In this document: in pieces, positions 17,896-26,226 of the stretch | How the letters are laid out: every line of letters begins with the position of its first letter | How positions within the stretch are numbered: the first letter of the stretch is position 1 | NCBI GenBank assembly: GCA_963739385.1 | Contig: CAVUAI010000041.1 | Span: 1-64,000 of the forward strand | Source of the DNA: VAZQ01 sp963739385 | Lineage (GTDB): Bacteria; Pseudomonadota; Alphaproteobacteria; Rhizobiales; Xanthobacteraceae | Length of the DNA stretch: 64,000 nt | Reading direction: 5' to 3' | Notes under the pieces: model-generated | Databases searched by the model: none | What the model was told of the DNA's origin: nothing | Seen by the model: the letters and a program-made list of their open reading frames with translations, nothing else | Position numbers and translations under genes: made by a program

Positions 17896-18105
17896 ATGCG
17901 GCGCTTTAGCCCGGGATTTCACTGGATGAACCTGAAATGGCGTGAAAGGTACGCATTATAGAGGCAGGCGTTTTCTGAACCGTGCATGAGTTCGTTAATT
18001 GGCACCAATGCGAAGTCCGGGAACGTGCGCTTTGCGCGCCAGCGGGGGATTTTAGCGGACAGCAGTCCGGGGTTGCCGAACGGTCGTGATTTGTGGGTGC
18101 GCGCC

Positions 18106-18336
18106 CTAGCCGACATAGCCAAGGGCGATCACGATCTGCGAAGCGATCAGAATCCCAAGCCCTGCACCCACGAGCAGCGCCGCGCCCGCTGCGATGTAGT
18201 GCAGGTCGCTCGGGCTTTTGTGCGGATAGCGTCTCCGGGTCCAGGCCCGTATGACCCATGCTGCTATCGCCACGCAGAAAAGAACGGCTCCGGCATAGAT
18301 AGACGCAACCAGGAAGGCCATGCTGCCGAGATCCAC
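18106..18336 (-). CDS. Small membrane protein, 76 residues
   Basis: No family is recognised. The sequence has two long hydrophobic stretches (AFLVASIYAGAVLFCVAIAA and YIAAGAALLVGAGLGILIAS) separated by a basic loop (RAWTRRRYPHKSPSD), which predicts a two-helix inner-membrane hairpin with the loop in the cytoplasm. The GTG at 18336 has GGGAAC upstream; an ATG at 18321 is the alternative. It lies 102 bp downstream of the 30-residue membrane microprotein on the same strand, so they may be co-transcribed. Confidence 0.5.
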   Translation of the reverse strand: MDLGSMAFLVASIYAGAVLFCVAIAAWVIRAWTRRRYPHKSPSDLHYIAAGAALLVGAGLGILIASQIVIALGYVG

Positions 18337-18438
18337 GCTGTTCCCGGCAGAGGTTACGCCAAAGCGAAAAGCGCGACTATTCCGATCGCCGTTTTGGATC
18401 GTTCCACGAAAGGAAAACTTGCCGCGTAGGCGCAGGGC

Positions 18439-18531
18439 TCAAATGAGCAGCCTGGCCGCCGCCAACACGATGCCGGTCACCAGCGCAGTCATGCAGGAAA
18501 ACAGCAGAAGCTCACTCAGGATTCGGGTCAT
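18439..18531 (-). CDS. 30-residue membrane microprotein, copy 1
   Basis: The ATG at 18531 is preceded by AGGGGG at ideal spacing. The product is a single transmembrane helix containing LLFSCMTALVTGIVLAA and ending LLI. It is the paralogue of the peptide at 49087-49179: 18 or more of 30 positions are the same, including LLFSC, VTGIVLAAA and the terminal LLI. Conservation of sequence, length and a strong ribosome binding site at two unlinked loci argues that both are expressed. The function is unknown. Confidence 0.7.
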   Translation of the reverse strand: MTRILSELLLFSCMTALVTGIVLAAARLLI

Positions 18532-18782
18532 TGCAGCCCCCTGGTACACGAGACTGTCGACTTCCTGCCGACCGCAAGGACGCGGCGGCAATCGGCATGA
18601 TGGGGATACCTCCAACCTTCGGCACAAACTCGCGACGTTCGATTTGGTTCCCGATCGACGGTGATTAACTTTCGTTCCCCTTTCCGTTTCTAATACGTCC
18701 TTGCTCAAGGCTCCAGGAATCGGTGCAAGATGCCAACAAACCCCGGCGTCCTGATGAAAACGCTGTGCAACGGGATGGAAAC

Positions 18783-21497
18783 TCAGGCCCGATTGGACTT
18801 CCCGTCAGTCACTCGCCCACCCGCGTCCCCCACAATCCTTTTGAGCTCAGGCAGGCACGACCCGCAATTGGTGCCGGCGCGCAGCGCCGCGCCGATGGTC
18901 TCGACACTGCTCGCCGCGCCCGACTCGATGGCATCGCGGATGGCGGTGAGGCCGACGCCGAAGCAGGCGCAGACGGTCGGGCCCGCGTTCGCGAGTCCGT
19001 CGGCTGAGCGTCCGGAAAGGAGCACACGCCGCGTCTCCTCGCCGAGCGTGTCGCAGGCAAACAGTGCCTTGACCGCGTCCCATGGCGGCGCTGCTGCGGC
19101 AGGGGCGAGGAAGAAGCAGCCGGTGAGCTCGCCGGCGGCGAACGCCGCCGCGCGATAAATCCCGCGCCGCGCATCGGAATAGTCCGCGAGCTCGGCGTCG
19201 CCGGCGAAGATGCGCGCGACAGCGCGGCGCCAGGTGTCCGGCCCGTCATTGCTCGCGAGCAGCAGCCCCGAGGCGTTGGGCAGCGCCACGCGCGCCCACC
19301 AGGTGCCCTCCGGAAGGTCGACCGCATGTCGCGTCAGCGCGAACCCCCGGAAGGCATAGTCGGCGGGCGCGATCGCGGCCGGCGTTGCCTTGGCGTCGGG
19401 CTGGCCGGAATGGCGGTCGATCTCCGGCATCACCAGTTCGCAAATGCGCGCGGCCGAGGCGGTCGCGTCGCTCCAGTGGATGGGGGCAAAGAGCGAGCCG
19501 CGGCGTTGCCGCTCGCTCACGACAACCTTGAGCACGCATGCGCCGTAGCGGGTCGAAACCGTGGCGAAGCCGCCGTCGCAAAGCTTCGTCGCCTTGGCGT
19601 CGCCCGGATGCACTTCGACGAACGGCTCGGGCGCATGCGCGCCGAGCCGCGCGCTCAGTCCCGAGCGCGTCATGGTGTGCCACTGGTCGCGCACGCGGCC
19701 GGTGTTGAGGCGAAACGGAAACTCGCGGCTGAGCGCGGCGCTGGGCGCCGGCGGCTCAGGCGCGATGAAGCGGGCCTTGCGGTCCACGGTGTAGAAGCCG
19801 CCGTTCGCGAACAGGCGTTCCTGCCCGCGGCCCGTCTCGCCCGCGCGCAGCGGCCACTGCACCGGATCGAGCGCGTCGAAAGCGGCATCGCTCATGCTCG
19901 CGAGGGCGCCGAGATCAAAGTCGCGCCGGCCGCCGTTCTCGAATGCCGACAGCGCCGCGTGCTCGCGGAAGACGTCGGCGGCGCACTCGTAGGCAAAGAC
20001 TTCGGCGAACCCCATCCGGCGCGCGACCTGCGTCACCATCCACCAGTCCGGCATCGCCTCGCCGGGCAACGGCAGGAAGCGGCGCTGGCGCGTGATCCGC
20101 CGTTCGGAATTGGTGACGGTGCCGTCCTTCTCGCCCCAGGCGGCGGCCGGCAGCAGCACGTGGGCGCCGGCGTTCACGGTGTCGTTTTCCCGCACGTTCT
20201 CCGACACGACAAACAGCTCGAGCTTGCGCAGCGCGTCGCGCACGTGGCCGGCGCGCGGCAGCGATACCGCGGGGTTGGTCGCCATCACCCACAGTGCCTT
20301 GATGCGGCCACGCGCGATCGCCTCGAACATCGCTACCGCCTTGAGGCCTTCGCGCGTCGCCATGCGCGGCGCCCGCCAGAACCGGCCGACGCGGGCGACG
20401 GCGTCGGGCGTGAACGCCATGTGCGCGGCGAGCTGGTTGGCGAGCCCGCCGACCTCGCGCCCGCCCATGGCGTTGGGCTGGCCGGTGAGGGAGAACGGAC
20501 CCTGGCCTCGGCGCCCGATGCGGCCGGTCGCGAGATGGCAGTTGATGATGGCGTTGACCTTGTCGGTGCCCTGTGCCGACTGGTTCACGCCCTGCGAGAA
20601 GCACGTGACGGTGTTGGGCGTCCTGCGCACCAGCTCGAAGAAGTGCGCGAGGTCGCGCCGCGGCAGATGCGTGAGCTTCGCCGTCGCCGCGAGGTCGGGG
20701 GCGATGGCGCGAGCGCGCGCCAGCGCGTCCTCGAACCCCGCCGTATGCGCGTCGATGTAGCAGTAGTCGAGCGCGTGCCGGTCGGCGAGATGCACGAGCA
20801 GGCCGCAGAACAGCGCGCTGTCCATGCCGGGCGCGATGCCGAGAAAGAGATCTGCGTCCTCGGCGGTGGCGGTGCGGCGTGGATCGATCACCACGAGCTT
20901 GGCGCCGCGGTCGCGCTTGTTCCTGACCATGCGTTGGAACAGCACCGGATGGCACCAGGCGGCGTTGGAGCCGACGAGAACGATCAGGTCGGCGTGATCG
21001 AGATCCTGGTAGTTGCCCGGCACGGTGTCGGCGCCGAAGGCGCGCCTGTGGCCGGCGACCGAGGACGCCATGCACAGCCGCGAATTGGTGTCGACATTGG
21101 CCGAGCCAATGAAGCCTTTCATCAGCTTGTTGGCGACGTAGTAGTCCTCTGTCAGGAGCTGGCCGGAGAGATAGAAGGCGACCGCATCGGGGCCGTCGCG
21201 GGCAACGATGCGCTGGAAACCTTCGGCGACACGATCGAGCGCGGCCGGCCAGGGCGCGCGCGCGAGGCTGCCGTCGGGTTGCCGCAGCATGGGATGCAGG
21301 AGCCGCTGCGACAGGCCGAGCGTCTCGCCGAGCGCGGAGCCCTTCGAGCAGATGCGCCCGTAATTGGCGGGATGGTCGCCATCGCCCGCGATCTCGGCGC
21401 CGCCACGTCCGTCCGGCCGCGCCAGCAGCCCGCAGCCCACCCCGCAATACGGGCAGGTCGTGCGCACCGCCGGCTTGTGCGGGGAGGGCGCGTTCAT
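18783..21497 (-). CDS. nasA: Assimilatory nitrate reductase, large catalytic subunit
   Basis: This 904-residue cytoplasmic molybdenum bis-MGD enzyme reduces nitrate to nitrite for nitrogen assimilation. The N-terminal [4Fe-4S] ligands are Cys15, Cys18, Cys22 (TTCPYCGVGCG) and Cys50 (ICSKG), with the conserved Lys52. MGD-binding segments include SNAAWCHPV, TCFSQGVNQSAQGTD and TGQPNAMGGREVGG. No signal peptide is present, unlike NapA. The C-terminus carries a BFD-like [2Fe-2S] domain (CACFGVG...NCGSC, Cys843/845 and 878/881), typical of NasA proteins that take electrons from a flavin partner. The ATG at 21497 removes a spurious repeat-derived N-terminal extension. The FAD reductase gene is 320 bp upstream on the same strand. 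Confidence 0.95.
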   Translation of the reverse strand: MNAPSPHKPAVRTTCPYCGVGCGLLARPDGRGGAEIAGDGDHPANYGRICSKGSALGETLGLSQRLLHPMLRQPDGSLARAPWPAALDRVAEGFQRIVARDGPDAVAFYLSGQLLTEDYYVANKLMKGFIGSANVDTNSRLCMASSVAGHRRAFGADTVPGNYQDLDHADLIVLVGSNAAWCHPVLFQRMVRNKRDRGAKLVVIDPRRTATAEDADLFLGIAPGMDSALFCGLLVHLADRHALDYCYIDAHTAGFEDALARARAIAPDLAATAKLTHLPRRDLAHFFELVRRTPNTVTCFSQGVNQSAQGTDKVNAIINCHLATGRIGRRGQGPFSLTGQPNAMGGREVGGLANQLAAHMAFTPDAVARVGRFWRAPRMATREGLKAVAMFEAIARGRIKALWVMATNPAVSLPRAGHVRDALRKLELFVVSENVRENDTVNAGAHVLLPAAAWGEKDGTVTNSERRITRQRRFLPLPGEAMPDWWMVTQVARRMGFAEVFAYECAADVFREHAALSAFENGGRRDFDLGALASMSDAAFDALDPVQWPLRAGETGRGQERLFANGGFYTVDRKARFIAPEPPAPSAALSREFPFRLNTGRVRDQWHTMTRSGLSARLGAHAPEPFVEVHPGDAKATKLCDGGFATVSTRYGACVLKVVVSERQRRGSLFAPIHWSDATASAARICELVMPEIDRHSGQPDAKATPAAIAPADYAFRGFALTRHAVDLPEGTWWARVALPNASGLLLASNDGPDTWRRAVARIFAGDAELADYSDARRGIYRAAAFAAGELTGCFFLAPAAAAPPWDAVKALFACDTLGEETRRVLLSGRSADGLANAGPTVCACFGVGLTAIRDAIESGAASSVETIGAALRAGTNCGSCLPELKRIVGDAGGRVTDGKSNRA

Positions 21498-21550
21498 GGC
21501 AACCCACGCATGCGGATTTGATCGACATCCCCGCCACTTGCTCGGTCGGC

Positions 21551-21710
21551 TCCCTCCCCCCTTGTGGGGGAGGGGTGGGGAGGGGGGTCGTAGTTGTTGC
21601 GCGAGTCGCGTCCCCAAACGCCAATCGCTGTTAATGGATAGTTGTCACGCGAGTCACGTCCAGCAACGCGGACCCCCACCCCCAACCCCTCCCCACAAGG
21701 GGGAGGGGAG
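21551..21710. repeat. G/C-run inverted repeat between the nas genes
   Basis: CTCCCCCCTTGTGGGGGAGG on the left and CCCCTCCCCACAAGGGGGAG on the right are each near-palindromic and are complementary to each other across about 110 bp. The 320-bp gap between the FAD reductase and nasA could thus fold into a long hairpin on the nas transcript. The middle holds two similar words, CGCGAGTCGCGTCC and CGCGAGTCACGTCC. This looks like a dispersed intergenic mosaic repeat. Confidence 0.75.
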
Positions 21711-21817
21711 CAGACCGAGTTTGTTGCTCGTAATGAATTCATGTCGCCAGAAAATGCCATCCCGACCGTTAGTCGTGTTCGTCGGTATGGTAATGGGGTG
21801 TCCCGCGCACTGGCACC

Positions 21818-23035
21818 TCACGCCGCCGCACGGGTCGCGAGCGCGCGACCGAACGCGAGGTCATCGCGCAGCGGCGCGATCGATGCGCCGGCGCGCATCA
21901 GCTCGAGATACCAGGGACCGTCGGCGGTATCGCCGAACAGCACCACGCCGATCAGTCGGTCCTCGGCGATGACGAGCTTCTTGTAGACGCCGAGGCCGGG
22001 GTCGCTGAGCACGATCTCCTCCGCGCCTTCGGTGGCGCCGAGGAAATCGCCGGCGGAGAACACATGCACGCCCGACACTTTCAGGTTGGTGGCGAGCACG
22101 CTGCCGTCATAGCGCGCGTCCTCGCCGGCCAGCCGCCGCGCCAGCACCCGTGCCTGCTCGTAGGCCGGCCCGACCAGCCCGTAGCAGCAGCCGCGATGCT
22201 CTGCGCATTCGCCGATGGCGTGAATGCCGGGCGCGCTGGTCTCGAGATGGTCGTCAACCGCGATGCCGCGATTGACCGCGAGCCCCGCCATGCGCGCAAG
22301 CTCGGCATTGGCGCGGATGCCGACCGCGACCACCACCGCCTCGGCCGCGATGGCGCTGCCATCGCGCAGCTCGACCGCCTCGACGCGGCCGTCGCCGGCG
22401 ATGCGCGCGGTCTCGGCCGCGAGCCGCACCGCGATGCCGCGCGCTTCGACCGCGCGCCTGAGCATGGCGGCGGCGCGCTCGTCGAGCTGGCGCTCCATCA
22501 GCCGGTCCATGAGATGGAGCACGGTCACGCGCGCGCCGGCCTTGGCCAGGCCATAGGCTGCCTCGAGGCCCAGCAACCCGCCGCCGACGACCACGACGCG
22601 CGCGCCGGCGGCCTTGCTGGCGGCGATAGTGTCGACGTCCTCCACGTCGCGAAAGGTGAAGACGCCCGGCAGATCCATGCCGGGAATCGGCAGCCGCACC
22701 GGCTGCGACCCGGTCGCGAATACGAGCCTGGAGAAGGACAGATGCCCACCGCCCGCCAGCGTCACCGTGCGCGCGGCTGGATCGACCGCGGTGGCCCGCT
22801 CGCCGTAGCGCAAGGTCACGCCGCGGTCGCGCCACCAGCGCGCCGGCCTGAGCTCGATGTCGGCGGCGGCCACCTCATCCGCCAGCAGTGCCGAGAGCAG
22901 CACCCGGTTGTAGGCGAGCCGCGGCTCGGCGCCGATCACGGCGACGGCATGGCGGCCAAGCGCGCGCGCGGCCAGCTCCTCGACGAAACGGGTCGCGGCC
23001 ATGCCGTTGCCGACAATGACGAGAGGTTCGCTCAC
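21818..23035 (-). CDS. FAD-dependent NAD(P)H oxidoreductase, nitrate reductase electron-transfer subunit
   Basis: This 405-residue two-dinucleotide-binding flavoprotein is related to the N-terminal half of NirB and to NasB-type reductases. The FAD-binding GxGxxA motif is VGNGMAATRF near residue 7. The NAD-binding motif is VVVVGGGLLGLEAAYGLA near 147, and VAVGIRANAELARMAGL and SAPGIHAIGECAEHRG are also typical. It lacks the siroheme, Rieske and BFD domains of full NirB, and the BFD domain is instead on NasA. Its likely job is passing electrons from NAD(P)H to NasA. It is the promoter-proximal gene of the pair, with a candidate sigma-54 site about 110 bp upstream. Confidence 0.9.
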   Translation of the reverse strand: MSEPLVIVGNGMAATRFVEELAARALGRHAVAVIGAEPRLAYNRVLLSALLADEVAAADIELRPARWWRDRGVTLRYGERATAVDPAARTVTLAGGGHLSFSRLVFATGSQPVRLPIPGMDLPGVFTFRDVEDVDTIAASKAAGARVVVVGGGLLGLEAAYGLAKAGARVTVLHLMDRLMERQLDERAAAMLRRAVEARGIAVRLAAETARIAGDGRVEAVELRDGSAIAAEAVVVAVGIRANAELARMAGLAVNRGIAVDDHLETSAPGIHAIGECAEHRGCCYGLVGPAYEQARVLARRLAGEDARYDGSVLATNLKVSGVHVFSAGDFLGATEGAEEIVLSDPGLGVYKKLVIAEDRLIGVVLFGDTADGPWYLELMRAGASIAPLRDDLAFGRALATRAAA

Positions 23036-23142
23036 AGTGCCTCACGCTGCGGAATGCGCTGCGGTGGGCCGCGCCACGCTCGTCGTCGAGGTGAGCGGCG
23101 GATGACCGGCTCGCCATCGTCATTGATGGTGGCTTTGCCACT

Positions 23143-23157
23143 TCAAGTTATGTGCCA
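23143..23157 (-). promoter_or_regulatory. Candidate sigma-54 promoter for the nas genes
   Basis: Read on the minus strand the sequence is TGGCAC-ATAAC-TTGA. This matches the sigma-54 -24/-12 consensus TGGCAC-N5-TTGC except for the final base. It lies about 108 bp upstream of the FAD reductase start at 23035. Sigma-54/NtrC control of nitrate assimilation is established in proteobacteria, so the location is sensible. No NtrC site was confidently seen. Confidence 0.5.
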
Positions 23158-23296
23158 GCCGGGCCAAGGGGGCTTTGGAAAGAATTTCAGCGACTTAAGG
23201 CATGGCCGGCCGGGCCGCTGCGAGCTGGACGAAGCTGCGTCTTGCCCATTGCCTGGGCGACCCGCTCAGTCCTTATGCAGCGGCGCCCGGGACGGG

Positions 23297-23788
23297 TTAC
23301 GTGCCGATGGGGATTCTCAGCTGCTGGCCGGGAAAAATCAGGTCGGGGTTGCTGATCACCAGCGGATTCGCTCTCACGATATCGTGGTAGCGGTTGGGAT
23401 CGCCGTAGTTGTCTCTGGCGATCCGCGAGAGCGTGTCGCCGCGCCGCACGACATGCAGCCGATAGCCATAGTAGCCGCTCACGATGCGCGGGCCGTAGAT
23501 GACCGGGATGATGACTTTGTTGATCTCCGATCCGTCTTCCGCGCTCTCCTCGTAGACCTCCACGAACAGCCGGTCCAACTGGAAGGAGGCCCCGGACACG
23601 TCCACGGAGAGTTGGAACTGTCCGTGCTCGCCGGTCCCGCCACCGACGGTGAAGTGCCCCGTGCGTTCGTCGTGGCCGTCGTGAATGCGATATTGAAGCG
23701 TCGCTTCAAACCCCGAGCCGATGCCGCCGACAAGAATCGGATTACCCACCAGATCGTACCGTCTGGGTTGTTGGATCTCGTTTGCCAT
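23297..23788 (-). CDS. Gmad2 immunoglobulin-like and LysM domain protein
   Basis: This 163-residue protein has an N-terminal Gmad2-type beta-sandwich (RRYDLVGNPILVGGIGSGFE, EATLQYRIHDG, GEHGQFQLSVDV, about 8-85). A C-terminal LysM peptidoglycan-binding module follows (VVRRGDTLSRIARDNYGDPN to PGQQLRIP, about 113-160). No signal peptide is visible at the chosen start (23788, GGAGGG upstream), so it may be cytoplasmic or exported by another route. The combination is known in envelope-associated proteins. The preceding and following genes are unrelated, and its partner is unknown. Confidence 0.8.
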   Translation of the reverse strand: MANEIQQPRRYDLVGNPILVGGIGSGFEATLQYRIHDGHDERTGHFTVGGGTGEHGQFQLSVDVSGASFQLDRLFVEVYEESAEDGSEINKVIIPVIYGPRIVSGYYGYRLHVVRRGDTLSRIARDNYGDPNRYHDIVRANPLVISNPDLIFPGQQLRIPIGT

Positions 23789-23883
23789 GCGTCGCCCTCC
23801 TCGTGCTGCTTCGCCGCAGCTCAATTGGGCTTGCGACGAAGCTCAACGACCCTCTCTCCCGGCGTCTGTTCGGCGCCAGCCGC

Positions 23884-24237
23884 TCACGCGTCCACGATCA
23901 TTTCAAAGCCGCCGTAGATCATGCGTTTTCCGTCAAACGGCATCGGGGTCTTGTCCGGCTGCAGGCGCGGATCGGCCATGACCTTCTTCATGCCTTCATC
24001 ACGCACCTGCCGGGAAGGCCAGGTGACCCAGGAGAAGACGACCGTCTCGTCATCCTTGCGCTTGACCGCCATCGGAAACGACGTGACCTTGCCGTCGGGC
24101 ACATCGTCGCCCCAACATTCGACGAGCTTCAGTGCGCCGTGCTCCTTGAAGACGACCGCCGCGGCTTCGGCATGCTTCTTGTAGACTTCGCGGTTGGCGG
24201 TGGGGACGGCGATAACGAATCCGTCGACATAGGTCAT
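23884..24237 (-). CDS. DUF1428 (YbaA-like) protein
   Basis: This 117-residue protein begins MTYVDGFVIAVPTANREVYK, the hallmark of the DUF1428/YbaA family with a dimeric ferredoxin-like alpha/beta-barrel fold. The other family blocks follow: FKEHGALKLVECWGDDVPDG, VVFSWVTWPSRQVRDEGMKK and PFDGKRMIYGGFEMI. The biochemical function of the family is not established. The start at 24237 has GGAG upstream and matches the family N-terminus exactly. A VOC protein lies 90 bp upstream on the same strand and may be co-transcribed. Confidence 0.9.
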   Translation of the reverse strand: MTYVDGFVIAVPTANREVYKKHAEAAAVVFKEHGALKLVECWGDDVPDGKVTSFPMAVKRKDDETVVFSWVTWPSRQVRDEGMKKVMADPRLQPDKTPMPFDGKRMIYGGFEMIVDA

Positions 24238-24327
24238 GATGGTTTTCTCCGTCAGTCCTGGATGGTACAAGCAGTGCGACGTTGATCCTGTTCGATCTCG
24301 CTCGAACGTTTCTACGACGGTCGGCCT

Positions 24328-24780
24328 TCAGTTCGGCGCCATACCCTTGCCGGTCAGTTCCTTCATTGCGCTCTCGTTCTTGACGAGCTGCGGCAGCCCC
24401 ATGCCGCGCAGCACGTTCGGCGCCTTGGTGAACTGGATGTTGTCGTAGCTGACGATCTCGAAGCGGTTGCCCCACGGGTCGAGGAAATCGAGAAACGGAC
24501 CGGGCAGCGGCTCCACGCCCGCCTCCGCCAGCGCGCGCCGCACGGCGTCCTTGTCATCCACGACCAGCCCGAAATGACGGCCGTCATCGGCGCCCTGGCG
24601 GCGGCCCTTCTGGAGCGCGAGGAACTGGTCGCCGAGATCGATGAAAGCCGATGTCTTGCTCCTGCCGCGAAGCTCGAAGTCGAACAGGCGGCCGTAGAAT
24701 GCCAGCGCCTCATCGATATCGCCGACCTCGAGAGCGACGTGGTTGAAACCGATGGCGCGTGCCCGCTTTCCCTGGGACAT
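24328..24780 (-). CDS. VOC/glyoxalase-superfamily protein
   Basis: This 150-residue protein has the vicinal oxygen chelate fold. GFNHVALEVGDIDEALAFYG carries the first metal ligand His. HFGLVVDD carries the second His. FLDFLDPWGNRFEIVSYD holds the Glu of the C-terminal beta-alpha-beta-beta-beta unit. Members include glyoxalases, dioxygenases and resistance proteins; the substrate is not predictable here. The start is the first ATG of the frame. It sits upstream of the DUF1428 gene on the same strand. Confidence 0.85.
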   Translation of the reverse strand: MSQGKRARAIGFNHVALEVGDIDEALAFYGRLFDFELRGRSKTSAFIDLGDQFLALQKGRRQGADDGRHFGLVVDDKDAVRRALAEAGVEPLPGPFLDFLDPWGNRFEIVSYDNIQFTKAPNVLRGMGLPQLVKNESAMKELTGKGMAPN

Positions 24781-24981
24781 TTGGATCTCCCGTCATCGCT
24801 GGCGTTTTCATATGGTGACGCGACTGGCGCAGGCCAACACGCCCTGAGGCATTTCGCCCTACGGCTTGCTCGCGCTGTCGGCGGCCGGCCGATAGATCAT
24901 CGCAGCGGCGTGGCAGGTACTCCGGTGCCAGCGCCGCCGTGCCAATTCGCGGCCATCAGGGAATGTCCCGTGTCATCCTTG

Positions 24982-26214
24982 CTATGCCGGCCGATGGATC
25001 ATTACCGCGGTGCGGGTGAAGCTGCGGCGGCCGCGCTTGAAGCCGAGCAAGGGCTGCGCCAGCTCGGCGACCGCCATCGCGGGATCGCGGCTGTCGAGCA
25101 CGACGAGATCGGCGGGATGGCCGATCGCCACGCCGTATTCGGCTGCGTTCATCAGCCGCGCCGGCAAGGTGGTCACCATGGCGAGGCACGCGCGCATCTC
25201 GGCCTCGCGCCCGAGATGCGCGATGTTGGCATAGAGGTTGGCCATGCGGATGAGCGAGCAGTCGCCGAACGGCGTGAACGGGTTGAGCACGTTGTTGGTG
25301 GCGAGCGAGCAGGTCACGCCGTGCTCCATGAGCCGATGCACGGGCGCGACCCCGCGCGGCACGTGATGCTGGTGCTCGCGCCCGATCAGAAACAGGTCGG
25401 TCGCCGGCAGCACGGTCAACGCGACGCCGGCGCCGGCGAGGCGGCCGCCGATCTCGGCCAGCCGCGCATAATCGACGGCGGAGAGCTTGGTGACGTGACC
25501 GATCGCCACCCGCCCGCCCCAGCCGTGGGCGTCGGTCTGCCGGCACACCTCGTCGAGATGCATCCAGCTTGGATCGATGTCGAAATCGAGATGAAAGTCG
25601 ATGTCGAGGTCGAACCGGCGCGCGATCGCGAAGATGCGGGCGATCTGCATATCCGGATCGGTGTCGGTATAAGGGCAGCCGCCGATCGCGCCGGCGCCCT
25701 GCTCGCAGGCCGCGACCAAAAGCTCCTCGGCGCCGGGATCGTTGGTGAGGCCTTCCTGCGGGAACGCGCAAAGCTGCAGGTCTAGCGCCCAGGCGTAGTC
25801 GCGGGCGAGCCGCTGCAAGGCGTGAAAGCCCTTGAGCCCGACGCGCGGATCGATTTCCACATGGGTGCGCATGCGCGTCGTGCCCTGGACGATGGCCTTC
25901 TCCAGGGTGCACTGCGCGCGCGCGTAAATGTCGTCCTCGGTGAAGGCGCGCTTGGCCGCCGCCACCGCGGCGATCGCTTCTGCCAGCGTTCCCTTTTCGT
26001 TGTGGCAGCGGTCGAGAATGCAGGACTTGTCGAGATGGATGTGGCTTTCCACGAAGCCCGGGACCACCAGCCGACCGTCGAGCCGTTCGTCCGGCGCATC
26101 GGCAGCGATGCGATCGGCGATGTCGACGATGCGGCCGCCGGCGATGGCGATGTCGAACAGCGCCTCGTCGCGGTCGACGAGGCGCGCCTGACGCAGGACG
26201 AGATCGAGCGGCAT
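24982..26214 (-). CDS. CodA-like amidohydrolase
   Basis: This 410-residue metal-dependent amidohydrolase is related to cytosine deaminase. The metal site includes ESHIHLDKS (His58, His60), DFHLDF (His208) and GHVTKLS (His240). The position of the catalytic Asp313 of E. coli CodA appears to be Asn307, in SLATNNVLNPFTPFGD, where CodA reads GHDDVFDP. The substrate or mechanism may therefore differ from cytosine deamination. It starts 12 bp after the stop of the fused ABC transporter gene, so it is the last gene of that operon and probably acts on the imported compound, likely a cyclic amide, imidazolone or similar N-compound. Confidence 0.8.
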   Translation of the reverse strand: MPLDLVLRQARLVDRDEALFDIAIAGGRIVDIADRIAADAPDERLDGRLVVPGFVESHIHLDKSCILDRCHNEKGTLAEAIAAVAAAKRAFTEDDIYARAQCTLEKAIVQGTTRMRTHVEIDPRVGLKGFHALQRLARDYAWALDLQLCAFPQEGLTNDPGAEELLVAACEQGAGAIGGCPYTDTDPDMQIARIFAIARRFDLDIDFHLDFDIDPSWMHLDEVCRQTDAHGWGGRVAIGHVTKLSAVDYARLAEIGGRLAGAGVALTVLPATDLFLIGREHQHHVPRGVAPVHRLMEHGVTCSLATNNVLNPFTPFGDCSLIRMANLYANIAHLGREAEMRACLAMVTTLPARLMNAAEYGVAIGHPADLVVLDSRDPAMAVAELAQPLLGFKRGRRSFTRTAVMIHRPA

Positions 26215-26226
26215 CGTGCGCCGGCG

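Noticed and set aside
19326..21521. Very long open frame (731 codons) on the plus strand
   Set aside because: It is exactly antisense to nasA, arginine/alanine/glycine-rich and without domains; a product of high-GC codon bias.
22064..23917. Long plus-strand open frame
   Set aside because: Antisense to the FAD reductase and LysM genes; low-complexity composition with no family match.
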